Made by a program: the position numbers and the translations under genes. Positions 35,413-45,848 of a stretch of DNA of 64,000 nt are shown piece by piece. Positions within the stretch are counted from its first letter, which is position 1, and every line of letters starts with the position of its first letter. Origin of the DNA: Viscum album (lineage: Eukaryota; Streptophyta; Magnoliopsida; Santalales; Viscaceae); the NCBI GenBank assembly GCA_963277665.1, contig OY728133.1:393589962-393653961 (forward strand), in the 5' to 3' direction. The notes under the pieces are model-generated. The model ran no database searches. It was not told the DNA's origin and worked only from the letters and a program-made list of their open reading frames with translations.

Positions 35413-38170
35413 TATAGCAGACCAACCTTTTCATACATTACTATTACATCATTTTAAAGATAAAAAACATAATAGTATTACACATAGAGGATCCAATGGT
35501 TTAGTGTCTTGGGAAAGCTAGGACCATACATAACAATTAAAACATCAAGCATAAAAATTTATTTATTTCTTTATTCTCTAGATTTTTATTGGCACTTGAC
35601 CTCTCCTTAGTACATGATATACATCAAAAAGGGTGAGCTAAAATACCAGTAAGAGTATAGATAAGAACAATATAACAATGAGTGAGCATAATCATAACAT
35701 AGGCAAAAGATCATGAACATGACAGGAATCATTAATAAAACACTTGAAATGTGGCAATGCATAAAAATGAAACATCATGTCTTAGTGGTTAACTATCACA
35801 CATAATTTTAAACAAAGCTAGCATCTTGTTCACACATTATTTCACATTTACTCATGAGATTCATCACTTTACCCAATGCATTGGAGTGTTGTATAATTCC
35901 GGGCACACCCGTCACATTCAAACATTCATATTGCGCTATATAATTTTGGGTGCACTTGTCACATCATAACATTATCATTTATCATGCATGCCACAATGAA
36001 CATATATAAAAAATGAACATAACTAACCCATAAAAAGTAATGGGTTTCATCTCATAAGAACACATTCATAAACATTTGTTTCCCAAAATAAAGAGGGAAT
36101 AACATACATGTTATAAGAACCATCAACCCTAAATGATAAGTAAAAGGTGTGTTCTTAAAAGAAGAGTTCTTTTGAAAAACATTTTGTTTGACATAAACTT
36201 CAGTAAAAAACATTTATATCCCATAAAAGGAAATAAAATGATGAATAAATGATTTTTAAGGAGTGACCATACCAAATATGGAGTGAAAGAGGAAGAACCT
36301 GAAGAAAGAAAACTGGGTTTGAGATTTTCCCCTCACCTTGTATCCAAACGCTTTCTTCACTTTAATGTCTTGTATAACCACATTAGATTCAATAATTAAC
36401 AATTACATAACCTTGTGTACACAAATATGGTTCATTATGGTTTAATTAAGTTATTTTATGTGTATTTGGATGAGTTATATAGTTTAAAAACATTGTTCGG
36501 GAATGTTTATTTTTATGGTTTTTCTTGAGTGGTTCACTTGTATTCATAAATTGAAGTTCGGGTAAAACATGGGTAAAAATCCAGAACCGATATTTTACTT
36601 GTTATTAATTATATTCCAGGAGTTTAAATGATCTTATAATTGATTATATTATATACCTTGTGGAGGAATCATTAGATGAGAATTAAATGATGATTGTTTG
36701 AGTTATTTTGGGCGGTTTTTCGACCACAACAAACTTGTTTTGATTAATCATTTAGTAATATGTACATAAGTTAGTTCCAGAACTTTAAATAGGACATAAT
36801 ACATATAAAATATTTAGTTTCAACCATAAAAATGGTTTCATGACCATATCTTAAAGTAGAAATGTAAAAAGAAAACATGTTGTTCTTGAAGGTGATAAAT
36901 TAACACCTCACGAGCAACATTTTCTTTTATAAAATAAAAGGAAGAGGAGAAGGGGGTTGGATGATATAATATCTCATTAGTGTCATAAAATTCCATTATA
37001 TGTATGATACTAGAGTTAACATACCATTTGGATGAAGATAGGTGGGGAGAGAATAAGAAAAGAACTTGAAATTGAAAGGAAATTAAAGAAAAAGAGGGAG
37101 AAAAATTACCTCTTGAATCCTTCTCTTGAGATCCTTCTTAAGGGGCCTAGGCTTGGTCTTTTGATGAGAACAAAAGCTCTTGGAAGTGGGGGAGGGGGTA
37201 CGAAAGATTCTTGGGCAAAGTTTAGACAAGGATTGAATCTTAAAAGGTGTGAGGAAATGAGGGTGTGAAGGGTGGTATTTATAGTGGAGGGGAGAAGGGT
37301 TTTCTCAATATAAAATTCATTAATTTATTATTTCCCCACAAGACAAGGAATAGTGAGTCTTTCATGACCAAGAATAGTAAAGAGGGCATGTGAGTTAGAG
37401 AGTTGAGTGCTTACATCACTTGTGATGTCATTAATAGTGGGTTTAAATTATAATGTATTTATACGGTAAATTAATGTATTTTACTCCACCAAAATTCAAG
37501 TATTTCAGAAAAATCCCAAAAATTCACCATAACCATTTTTCGACGTGCAGATTCCAAAAATGAAGTCCTTTTTTCAAAAATAATTTTCTAAATATGATTA
37601 ATTTAATATTTAACTAAAATCCTAATTTACTTGAAAAATACAGTTTTTAAAATTAAAACTGATTTTATAATGCTTTCAAAAAATACGTAGGGTCTTATAA
37701 AATTATCTAAAAACTAGAAGACATGGATTTGTTAATTTATGAACACATTTTAAGAAAATACATTTTCTTTTAAATTAATTAATTAATTATAATTAATTAT
37801 TTATGACTTACAAAAATACCAAAATGTTTACTATGGTCAAATTGTCACTTTCTAAGAAGCCTAAATTTTATTTAATTATTCATTGGTAAAGTTAATCTTA
37901 TTTTGGACAATTTACTATTCATAAGAGTCGCACTACTATTGATAAAGGTAGGTTACTATTCACCAAAAATTAAGTTTTTCTTATTGGACCCCAAATAACA
38001 TACCGATTGCAACCGTGTATGTCAGATTTTCAAAATTCTAAACACAGAAGTGACAAAATTATGTTTAAAGGTCACTTAGCACTTAGTAGTTCATTATGTT
38101 GTGTTTTCATGTGATTTTATGACATATTTATAAGAAGGGAATTTCCAATTAAAAACTTTGGGTCGTTACA
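35413..38170 (-). repeat. 5' LTR of the gypsy chromovirus
   Basis: 2,758 bp. Its own strand starts TGTAACGACCCAAAG at 38170. It matches 27874-30664 throughout with scattered substitutions and short indels. It carries the TATA box at 37276-37283. No ORF in it is coding; the 78-codon frame at 37032-37268 lies across the promoter region. Confidence 0.95.
37276..37283 (-). promoter_or_regulatory. TATA box of the chromovirus 5' LTR
   Basis: On the minus strand CTATAAATACC, a near-perfect plant TATA box, conserved in both LTRs (29748-29755 in the other). It lies ~890 bp from the LTR start, which leaves a U3 of that size, and transcription would start ~30 bp further left. Confidence 0.65.
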
Positions 38171-38175
38171 AGATA

Positions 38176-40476
38176 AATACTTTTTATCCTGATTATCGAT
38201 TTAGAATTTTTGATTAATTAATTAAATCAATAAATGTCTCACACTATTTTATCGAATTCTAGGAACCCTTTGTGCTAGAATTGGAATACCCCGTCGCTTG
38301 AGTATTCAAGTGGAAAAGATCTATGAATCACCCCGCATAGTCTACAAGCTTTGGCTACACAACTACTTGGAGGGTTCAAGGTAGGCATTAGGCTGGCCAA
38401 CCACATTGACTCGTGGTTCCTTGATTTATTGAGTGAAGTCCCAGCTTCTTCAGTCGTTACTTGATTTACTCAACACTTGCCTCTAAAATTTCAACAAGCT
38501 ATATTTGGCTATTTATTTACTACAATTTTAGTTAAGTGAACCCACCATTATCATAAGAACTCCCTAGTAGTAAGAAGAACCCTCCGTTTTGGCATGATGA
38601 GCAACCTGAACAACCAGTTTTGTTCAAATTTGAATAATGGAAGGCAGTAATGACTTAATATATATTTGAGGGTATTATTATTTTTAATTTGACGAGAGAA
38701 ATCATTTTCTATTTTCTAAGCACGTACTATGTGATCACACTCATAACTAACTATGCTAGAAGTAGAAAAACTATCGTCACATGTTCATTTTATCGTGCAT
38801 GCTTATTTATTATTACTCTATGTGTTCATGAGTTAACTACACATACACAAAAAACAATAAACCATACAAAAATAAAGTGATTACCTGATCATGAGACAGT
38901 GATAATGGTTGATCCGTTGAGTGAATAACGGAATAAACTAGACCCTAGGGATATACCTTGAGTCACGTCGCTTGCGCTCAAGATGCAGCACCTCCCATCC
39001 AATGCTTCACATCTCATGTCTCGTGCGTCGCCATCACTTGGCGCGAAAAGCGTCACTGCGTCTCGCCATTATACAAAAGTACTCGCACACAGACAAGAGA
39101 AACTAGGGAGTAAAAATACTACTCTGTAGTGGATGCGCAAATTCTTATACATATAATGACTCAAAAACGATACGCATATCACTATTTATTAATTAATTAT
39201 TACAAGACAAATGAGATCATAAATTAAATGCGCACCAAACATACATTTGATAGTCTCGGGCTCATGATCAGTCAATACACATTAACTCGCGTATTAAAAA
39301 TTAAATACATAAATAAATTAAACTTGCATTGAAATAAACTCGAGAACATTCAATTGAATTAAAAATTTCACTCTAATTTTTAATTCAATTATCTCGTCAT
39401 TCGGTCCCGATTAATTAATTTAATTTTGAAACTAAAAATTAAATTAATTAATGAATTTAATTATATATCAAATTGAAATAATTTACACCGAAATAAAATT
39501 TTAAAGTCAAAAATTAATATTTAATTAATTTTTGATTAAATTAAAATTACCTGTGTGTTAAAACCCCAGGCAAGGCCTGTGCGGGTGGGTCCGAACCCTC
39601 ACAGGCCATCCTGATCTATTCCAACCCCATGCGGGGTAAGGCAGTTCCTCGTAACCCTATTCTGGACTGGACAGCCCACCGGATCATCTAACGGGGAAAA
39701 TCCAGTCGATGCAGACCAAACAAAACCCGCAACAGGGTTACCTCATGGTGGAGACCAGATCTGGATGACTGATGATCCCCACGGTGGAGCTGGTGTAGTC
39801 GGCGCCGACCAGGCAAAGCCATAGTGGGATTCTGAGTCCAGAACTAGCCAGGGTGGATGGTGTTGGAGGGGTTGCTCGGAACTGGTGGGTGGCGCGGTGG
39901 TCCGGTAAGGAGGACCAGCGGCGGTGGTTCTCGCTGTTGAGGAGTAGCCGGCAGAGCGGCGGGGTTCACAAGAAATGGGAGTTGCCGGTACCGGAATATC
40001 GCTGGTGGGGTTCTTTTCACGCTGGGGTAAGACTGGATCAGGGAAGGGGACCACAATGGGGAAATCTGCGGGTAGCCACCACACTAGAGGAGGTGGACCA
40101 AGCGGGCCGCCACGGGTAGACATTGGGGGCCGATCAGCCCCCAAACTCTGACTTTTTTTTTTTTTTTTTTTTTTTTTTACATTCGTGACCTGCCTCCCTT
40201 AAGGGTGATGCCCGTTTTTTTGTTTCTTTCTCCCGTGACCTACCCCAAGACAAGCCCCCTTTATAATTTTTCTAAAGCCTATTTATTAGAATTAGAAAAA
40301 TAATAATATTATTATAATAAAAACATATAATTTTATTATTATAAAAATAATACAATTAATTTTAAGAAATTAATTTCAACACAAAATTGTTTTTACGATG
40401 AGTATTTCGGCCATGGGATTTCCGGTCGAAATACAACACATCACCGAAATTCAGTCTCGAATCTAAATTCAAAACT
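38176..40476 (-). other. Leader/5' interior of family A copy 1
   Basis: Resumes the family A interior interrupted at 27,868; the first ~1.4 kb aligns with ~713-2,100 of copy 2. Positions 39,570-40,140 are GC-rich, matching the GC-richer leaders of copies 2 and 3. They contain a 133-codon minus ORF that I do not accept as a gene. A 26-base T run lies at 40153-40178. Just before the 5' LTR, where copies 2 and 3 have a PBS, I see no iMet-type PBS. The region has probably suffered a deletion or heavy mutation. Confidence 0.65.
40153..40178. repeat. Poly(T)26 tract
   Basis: Twenty-six consecutive T, a clean homopolymer at the edge of the GC-rich leader block. It is absent from the matching place in copies 2 and 3, which have only shorter T-rich stretches. 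Confidence 0.9.
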
Positions 40477-42281
40477 TTGGATGGCCACATACTAGCCATC
40501 CTATGTGAGAATTTTAAAAAAAATCATCGACAAACAACATGAACATGTCGACGTTGATGAATAGTTTCCTAATTACTTCCTTAGGATCATGCGTGAAGAG
40601 TTTTATGCACAAAATTAAAACCACAAAAACCTAGTTTTGATCTGAAGTTGCGCTCGACGTTTTCTCTTCATTAGTGATCTCTACTCCAAGAATCCGAAAC
40701 CAAATTCTTCTTGATCATCCACACGCACTTCAAAAATCTGTGGGATCGACATTTGTTGAAATCCGGGTGCTAGCACGGAGTTCTGATGATGCCTTCGACA
40801 CTCCGACAATCACAACATCGCCTCACTTGCGATGCCTGATAAAGAGCTCAATCCAAGCTCTTGGATCCAGAGCTTCTCTCTATATTGTGAGGGAGAGAAG
40901 AAGAGAGTGAAATCTTATGAATAGCCTTGGTGATAACCTCTGATCTTCTATTTATAGTGTTTAATAAATTACCCAAAATGGAACCCTGACACTTGAATAA
41001 TTTAACACACTAAAAACGACATATTATGACTACTTATCTGAGTGATAAATATTATTATCATTTTCCTGTAATATAATAAATATATTACATGATAATAAAT
41101 GAGTCATTTACTCGACTCGTTGTTCCCACTAATATTAACTGAACCTTGAATATATAAAACTAATATTCGCCATTTAATATTTTTCATGCATTTACTTAAA
41201 ACTTGTGAATACATTTAATAAATAAATTTGATGCTCATTATTCTTAATTTGAATAATATGAATTTATGTATTGCATTGGTGATCGTATCTCCTTGAACAA
41301 ATCCCACACCCTAGTGGTGGGTCCCACCATGTCCAATATACATATTCAACTGAATAGAGAAGATTCTTCAATACACTATTGTGTGTGACCCTCTAGACCC
41401 TTCTCTCGATAGTAGTGAATAGTATTCACAAACTCAGAGTGAGATCTAGTAACCCATCATGGCCCCCTAAAGAGATAAGGATTGTCACAACAACGAAAAC
41501 CAACCTCCAAACATGTACTGTGTAATATAATCTCTTTGTCTTTAATATCTCATAAAGCAGGAGGCACACCCGTGTCATCACCCTTTCCTTGCTTTATTAT
41601 TTGTTGATCTTACTAGATAGATTTAACTTGGACTACCATGGCCATGGATTTATCAAGGTACTACTATCCGGATCAACATGACCCGAGATATATAACTTCA
41701 TTAACCTCAAAGCGACAAATCCTTTCTTGATCATTCAACCAATGTCATCCACCAATGATGCATTCAACACAAACTACCTCACCAAAATTTCAATATCATG
41801 GTTTTTTCTTACATCAATGTACACAATCAAATGAAATACATGGGTAATGATCTCAATTCAGGAGACCTAGGAATATCCAATGATACCATAAACATGTGGT
41901 GTTTCTATTGGTGGGTCTATCCTCATGATCTCACAACTCGAGATCACTAAGTTCAAAATTCATGAGAAGAAGTCTCAATGATTATGATTCCCCAGCACCT
42001 GATAGTCAAACATTTATTGTTTCTAGTCAGTGATATATATCTAGACCATAGGACCTTTGTTTAAGATTAATGTCATAGTATCTAGAGGTTCTCATTATAT
42101 CTCGGGATCTACTATAACCTTTTAAAACGACAATTAATCTATGGAAATTACCATTTCAATAGTGGACATAGAAAATTATAAACTATAATGGTAAGAAAAC
42201 ATCATGTATAGCTAACTATATACAAAATATGGTAATCAAAATCACTAAATAGTTGGGTCTAGGGAACCCACTATTTCAACA
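40477..42281 (-). repeat. 5' LTR of family A copy 1
   Basis: Matches 22433-24264. The right end TTTCAACA is exact and followed by the TSD CTCAT (42282-42286). The left end is approximate because TGAAGG is degraded here (TTTGGATGG). On the minus strand CTATAAATAG lies near 40,945-40,955 as a TATA box. The two LTRs share blocks such as AACATGTCGACGT and TCTAGACCATA. Confidence 0.85.
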
Positions 42282-42286
42282 CTCAT

Positions 42287-42960
42287 TATCCACCATGATA
42301 GAGATTTTTATTCATTTTAAGGATTGCTATATCTTCACAATGCACAATTTTCTCTAAACTTTTAGTATAGAACATTTAAGAACTTTTATTTTTTGTATAA
42401 CCAAGGAATATTCCATCATCATAATTTTCATCAAACTTACTACCATTCCTACCTTTCCTCTTGATCAATCATGGACTCCCAAACAATCTAAAGTGTTTTA
42501 TAATCAGTTTCTTATTGAACCAAATTTCATAGGGATTCATGTATGAGTTTGGACTCAAGTAACACCTATTTTTATAATTATATATGTATTAATAACTTGT
42601 AACCAGAAGAATATTGAGGTGTCATGCTCAACAAGTATAGTTTTGGGCATGTCATCAATGATTCTATTTTTCCTTTTAACTATTCCATTTTTTTGGGGAG
42701 GATATGAATCACTAGACTCATGTATAAATCCATGGTTATCTAGATATTCTAATAACTATTTGTTGAAATATTTAGTATCATTATCTGATCTAAACCTCTT
42801 AAAGGGAAAACATGTTTGTTCTTCAACAAGCCTCCAAAAGATTTTAAATTTGTCCAAATCTTGGGACTTGTGAGACATGAACATGATACATGTCATTATG
42901 GAATCTCCATCTGCTGCATGATTTTAAATTTCACAGGGCACCGACCCATAACAGGAAAAG
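42287..42960 (-). pseudogene. Old copia integrase relic (outer element)
   Basis: On the minus strand the integrase core is recognisable: FPFKRFRSDNDTKYFNK (second catalytic Asp in RSDN), then LLEYLDNHGFIHESS, then YPPQKNGIVKRKNRIIDD. The canonical form is PQQNGVAERKNR, so the catalytic Glu is replaced by Lys here. A stop lies after YFNK. It continues leftward up to the CTCAT target site, and the RT half of the same element resumes at 22,427. The N-terminal zinc-binding part is not visible. Confidence 0.82.
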
Positions 42961-44558
42961 GCCTCGTGATCGGGTGAGATGATCACCCTTATTATTAGGT
43001 GCTTGAAAGAACCTCTTATTCCTTGTGAATGAATCTTGTATTGTAGTTAGATCACACCCCTAGTCAGTTCATATAATAATTTATTTGATACATTTCATAG
43101 ATCGATTAGGATAAGTGATGCATCTTTATTATTATATATATATATATCCATCACATCTATTTTATGATTTTTTTTGTGTTTTTAGGGTTAAAATGTGATT
43201 TTATTGGAAATATAGTGAGTCTTGATCATTTTGGGTGTGAAATGTAATTCTTTAAATATTAGTGTAAGAACACAAATTTTGGTGATTAATTTATCAATGT
43301 TATATTATTTATTTTTCATATATTTTAATAATAATCATTTTGAATCTTATTAATGAAATTTAACTGCAATATTATTTCAAAGTGGTTTTAATTGCTATGG
43401 ATTTGGTATTAATTTTTCCCAATGCTCTATGTTTTTAATATAAATATGTTTTGATGGAGAAATTTATATTTTATTATTTCAAATTTTAAAAATTCATTCT
43501 TTTTCATATCAAAATTTACTATATATTATCTGAACCGTTATTTTTTACTAAGTACCTGAGATTTGTTTCACATGATATGATTTGATACGTAATGTTGTTT
43601 TAAATTGATACGTAGTATTTCTGGAGACACAAGGTGATGCCTAATATTTTTGGTCTGGTGATACATAATTTTTTTTTGAATTTTTTCTACTGATACGTGA
43701 AATTTTGATGATTATAAAAATTGGAGGATTAATCACCTTTATAAAAATTTTGAGAGATACAAAATATTTTTCAGTTTGATAAATTTAAAGGAGTCATATT
43801 TTCAAATAAATGTGTAAGAAATTTTAAAGGGGATACATAATATTTGATGTGAAGCTAGGTTCATACATATGTTTTTACATTTAATTAAAATCAAATAATC
43901 AGTTGAAGATCCTTGATACATAAAATTTTCTCATGTCAAGGTAGATATGTAATATCCCATACTTTGTCAAAATCGAAGAAAGTAGTAGAGTTTCAGTGGA
44001 GTGGTGATATGTAAGGAATTTTGATGTCGGGGTGTTCATATGTAACAATTTTACACTACCAATTTTTGAACATGATACATAATATATTTTTATGATTTTG
44101 GAAGAATAATTGAATTGGGTAGCCAAATGTTTCTTCGAAGAATAATGGGTTGATAATGGATGATAGACCCAACTATGAGGTTTGATGACCAAGACCAAAG
44201 CTTTGACAACCTAGATAGGAGTGTTGAGTGAGGATGGCTGAAGACCAAATGAGGAACCTGGTTACATTTGATTACCAATAGATTTGAGTGAAGATATATT
44301 GTATATTATAATAGATTCTACAATAATGGAAGATGAAAAAGTGTTAGTTTTTTATGGAGCTTAAAATGGTTGGTGTGTTGGGTCTGTACAAAGGAATTCA
44401 AGCCAATTGAAGCAGAGTCAGGTCACACTATCTAAATCCATTGAGTAAGCTTAGGTCAAAGAGTACCATTTGAGGTTGTGGTTGATTGAAGAAGGTTTGA
44501 GATGGGCGCCATTTTCACTGAGTTCAAGAGTGTTGATGTGTAGAAGTTATGCCATCAA
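42961..44558. other. Unclassified AT-rich stretch with degenerate repeats
   Basis: No coding domain seen. Between ~43,540 and 43,960 variants of GATACGTAATATTT / GATACATAATATTT recur about ten times at 30-50 bp intervals. A short (TA)n lies at ~43,135-43,150. Possibly the 5' part of the old copia element or another decayed LTR; I found no second copy in the window to confirm this. Confidence 0.45.
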
Positions 44559-44939
44559 TGTTGTGGTTTTCTGACCACTAAGAGATATGAATGAAGGAAA
44601 AATATGAATTTTATTACACCAAAAACAGAGGTTACAGTGTACCCCTCCCACACCTCCATTTCTTTCTCTAACATGGATCTCTCAAGGCTATCAAGAATAA
44701 TAGAGCTCTCTGGATCGGATCTGATGATACTAGAAGGCTCCCTAAGCCCTCATATTATAGCCATGGTGTGAGGTATCAAGTTTGAAACAACTCCCACCAA
44801 TCCACCACCAATCCCCACCCACCTTCAAATATGGAATAATTCACATTCAACATGTGCAACAGCCGATATTGAAGCATCCATGGGGCTGGTGAGGTTGGTG
44901 CACTAGCCACCTAACAAGAAGCTATAAAAGAACCCATCA
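44559..44939 (-). repeat. 3' LTR of the small copia derivative
   Basis: 381 bp. It pairs with 45467-45848 with a few tens of differences by eye. The TATA region reads ATATTATAG on the plus strand, a decayed form of the TTTTATAG in the other LTR. Confidence 0.9.
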
Positions 44940-44959
44940 ATTCTCCCCCTCCATCTGCA

Positions 44960-45450
44960 ATCCTCAAGAGCATATACAAAGGTCTATCTTCTCCCAATCA
45001 ACCACCTTTTTCAACATATCCATCGGGTTCTCCTTTGTGTAGATCTTCACAAGTCGTAGTAAGTGTCAGTCCATCACTTCGTATATCCAATGATAGTGAA
45101 TGTCGATGTGTTTTGTTTGGGAATGGTACATGAAGTTCTTTCTCAAGTCCAAAGCACTTTGACTATCATAATTAACCTGATACTCCTTTTGGATGAATCC
45201 AAGATCCTAAACAAAACGCTTTAGCCACAACATCTCCTTGACAGATTATGAAGTAGCAATGTACTCTACTTCCTTCGTGGATAAATAAATGCACTTCTGC
45301 AACCTTGACTGCCATGATACAACTCCTCCTATAAAAGTATATATGTATCCTTATTTATAAATCCTAATATCAGGATCTCTTGCCATATCTACATCTATAT
45401 AGCCCTCCAAGAGAGGTTCATCTCCCCATAGTATAATCATAGCTTTGAAG
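44960..45450 (-). pseudogene. Copia RNase H relic inside the small derivative
   Basis: On the minus strand: GYIYTFIGGVVSWQSRLQK, then LSTKEVEYIATS, VKEMLWLKRF, DLGFIQKEYQVNYDSQSAL, then YHSQTKHIDIHYHWIYE. This is the C-terminal copia RNase H in its normal order, with the catalytic Glu position in KEVEY and the DSQSA Asp retained, broken by stops. Everything upstream (gag to RT) is missing, so the PBS joins almost directly to RNase H. Confidence 0.88.
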
Positions 45451-45453
45451 TAC

Positions 45454-45464
45454 CTCTGATACCA
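45454..45464 (-). promoter_or_regulatory. Primer binding site of the small copia derivative
   Basis: Minus strand TGGTATCAGAG, two bases from the right LTR. Exact initiator-Met type. Confidence 0.9.
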
Positions 45465-45466
45465 CT

Positions 45467-45848
45467 TGTTGTGGTTTTCTGACCACTAAGAGAGATGAAT
45501 GGAGGGAAAATAGGACTTTTATTACACAAAAAACAAAGGTTAAAATGTACCCCTCCCAAAACTCCCTTTATTTCTCTCACATGGATATCTCAAGGTTCTC
45601 AAGAATAATAGAGCTCTATGCCTTTGATCTGATGATACTATAAGGCTCCCCAGGCCCTCCTTTTATAGCCATGGTGGGAGGTGTCAAGTTTGACACAACT
45701 CCCACCAATCTACCACCAATCCCAACCTACCTTCAAACATGGAAGCATGAACATTCAACATGTTTAGCAACCAATATTGAAACAACCATGGGGCTTGTGA
45801 GGTTGTTGCACCATCCACTTAACAAGGAAGCTGGAAAAGAACCCATCA
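45467..45848 (-). repeat. 5' LTR of the small copia derivative
   Basis: 382 bp. On the minus strand CTATAAAAGG at 45659-45668 is a good TATA box for leftward transcription. The 60-codon plus ORF over its end is not coding. Confidence 0.9.

Larger units (their letters stand above)
27874..38170 (-). mobile_element. Ty3/gypsy chromovirus (Tekay/Del-like), full length, nested in family A copy 1
   Basis: 10,297 bp with 5-bp TSD AGATA at 27869-27873 and 38171-38175. The plus-strand ends are TATAACAACC on the left (TG mutated to TA) and GGGTCGTTACA on the right. Order on the minus strand: 5' LTR (35413-38170), PBS (35400-35410), gag with zinc knuckles, protease, RT, RNase H, integrase, chromodomain, PPT, 3' LTR (27874-30664). 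The C-terminal FHVSLLKKYTPDPTHVL followed by a chromodomain, together with long LTRs, points to the Tekay/Del clade; the clade call is from motif memory. LTRs are clearly diverged (about 17 differences in a 180-bp stretch compared by eye), so it is not recent. Confidence 0.96.
22433..42281 (-). mobile_element. Family A copia-like retrotransposon, copy 1 (both LTRs, hosts a gypsy insertion)
   Basis: This copy is bounded by CTCAT target duplications (22428-22432 and 42282-42286). The left, 3' LTR is 22433-24264 and the right, 5' LTR ~40477-42281. It sits between the integrase and RT parts of an older copia element. The 10.3 kb gypsy element 27874-38170 is inserted inside it. Without that insert the element is about 9.5 kb. 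The interior is AT-rich with a GC-rich leader next to the 5' LTR. An RNase H relic (24,480-24,700) directly before the PPT and 3' LTR is the copia gene order. Other pol domains are too decayed for me to place. Confidence 0.88.
44559..45848 (-). mobile_element. 1.29 kb copia deletion derivative with two LTRs
   Basis: LTRs 44559-44939 (381 bp) and 45467-45848 (382 bp) begin TGTTGTGGTTTTCTG and end CCCATCA. On the minus strand the PBS TGGTATCAGAG lies at 45454-45464 beside the right LTR and a PPT (GGAGGGGGAGAAT) at 44940-44952 beside the left, so it points left. The 527 bp interior keeps only an RNase H relic. No clear 5-bp TSD: ATCAA on the left against TTTAA on the right. It is small, like SMART/TRIM-type elements, but the coding remnant marks it as a deletion derivative of an autonomous copia. 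Confidence 0.9.

Noticed and set aside
39743..40144. 133-codon minus ORF, Pro/Thr/Ser rich
   Set aside because: It lies in the GC-rich leader of family A copy 1, is not conserved as a frame in copies 2 and 3, and shows no domain.
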